From Candidatus Bathyarchaeum sp. (GTDB lineage Archaea > Thermoproteota > Bathyarchaeia > Bathyarchaeales > Bathyarchaeaceae), in contig JAOZIB010000043.1 of assembly GCA_026014565.1 (NCBI GenBank), positions 69,854 to 129,309 of the forward strand: 59,456 nucleotides of DNA, read 5' to 3'. The stretch's first letter is position 1. The number at the start of each line of letters is the position of its first letter. Below the pieces are notes generated by a model. The model was given only the letters and a program-made list of their open reading frames with translations, had not been told where the DNA came from and made no database searches. The translations under genes were made by a program, and so were the position numbers. This document shows positions 59,268-59,456 of the stretch, in pieces.

Positions 59268-59290
59268 CCAAAAACTTCGGTTTTTTGGTT
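59266..59290 (+). terminator. Terminator after NAC
   Basis: AACCAAAAAC, a TTCG-type loop and GTTTTTTGGTT form a 10-bp stem overlapping the stop codon, followed by more T. Confidence 0.65.
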
Positions 59291-59326
59291 TTTGAGTGCT
59301 TTGTTTAATTAGTCAGAAAAACTTGT

Positions 59327-59456
59327 TTAATACTCGCCTTTTTTGACATCTATCCAGCGGAGTTTGCTCTGTTTGAAAGTAGCGGATGGTTTGTTGGGTC
59401 GCATCAAAAAATAGTTTCCTTTATTGATTGACAACCTCGCATACAACTTGAGCTTT
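59327..59456 (-). CDS. C-terminal end of a minus-strand gene (5' part outside window)
   Basis: Minus-strand frame that enters from the right edge: KLKLYARLSINKGNYFLMRP, then SKLRWIDVKKGEY and TAA at 59327-59329. About 42 residues are visible. No family can be named from this piece. Confidence 0.5.
   Translation of the reverse strand, partial: KLKLYARLSINKGNYFLMRPNKPSATFKQSKLRWIDVKKGEY

Noticed and set aside
1-59456. CRISPR arrays, insertion sequences with transposase, integrase or phage genes
   Set aside because: I found no regularly spaced repeat array and no transposase, integrase or phage structural protein motif on either strand.

Overview
The window is archaeal chromosome. It carries elongation factor aEF-2 with a diphthamide site, transcription factor B, ribosomal protein L15e, the RNase P proteins Pop5 and Rpp30, an archaeal SUI1/eIF1, NAC, diphthine-ammonia ligase, a geranylgeranyl reductase and a CCA-encoding tRNA-Gln. 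A eukaryote-type topoisomerase IB is typical of Thaumarchaeota, Caldarchaeales and Bathyarchaeia. Together with the PQQ-propeller and CARDB surface proteins and the many small zinc ribbons, it points to a TACK archaeon, most likely Bathyarchaeia. That placement is inference. Shine-Dalgarno sites of the GGAGG/GGTGATC type are common and decide many starts.

Layout. 1-6500: end of an ABC-2 exporter permease, EF-2, a DUF3795 protein, a CYTH protein, an HD hydrolase, then the decayed remains of an ABC exporter (ATPase and permease). 6.6-9.9 kb: two tiny genes, an acyltransferase-3, a secreted SGNH hydrolase and an S-component-like membrane protein. 10.1-13.9 kb: two tandem Lrp-type regulators and a large secreted beta-propeller protein. 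14.5-18.3 kb: an AT-rich accessory island with two proteins carrying the HEPN R-x4-H motif, a frameshifted RHH/zinc-ribbon pair, a small membrane protein and a TIR-like NADase-type protein, which looks like a defence island. 18.3-26.5 kb: ammonium transporter 1, zinc ribbons, a lysine-rich 11-mer repeat protein, a polyferredoxin pair, two KaiC-like ATPases and ammonium transporter 2. 26.6-35 kb: a CARDB surface protein, the RNase P/L15e cluster, a dead methyltransferase gene, Dph6 and geranylgeranyl reductase. 35.5-40.5 kb: small membrane proteins, MscS, glnA with two stand-alone RAM proteins, and a divergent Lrp. 40.5-43.7 kb: a Zn/Mn/Ni-type ABC transporter divergent from NikR. 43.9-49.8 kb: GNAT enzymes, an archaeal SelB-like protein, a PEF-type surface protein, small regulators and tRNA-Gln. 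49.9-59.4 kb: TFB, SUI1, RAM, pseudogenes, Tsr3, NAD(P)HX repair, TopIB, PUA and NAC.

Main observation. A 14-bp palindrome of the form TGAAYA-N2-TRTTCA occurs in pairs spaced exactly 30 bp apart, with the nearer copy exactly 14 bp from the TATA box, upstream of amt1, kaiC-like 1 and the kaiC-like 2-amt2 operon. A single copy lies between glnA and its divergent Lrp gene. This looks like a nitrogen regulon. It has no glnK (PII) beside either amt gene, and a KaiC-like ATPase sits where PII would be expected.

Second theme: gene decay. At least four loci are broken (ABC exporter, isoprenylcysteine-methyltransferase-like gene, two membrane-protein genes), and two more small genes are split by single-base changes in A-tracts that could be either real or assembly errors.
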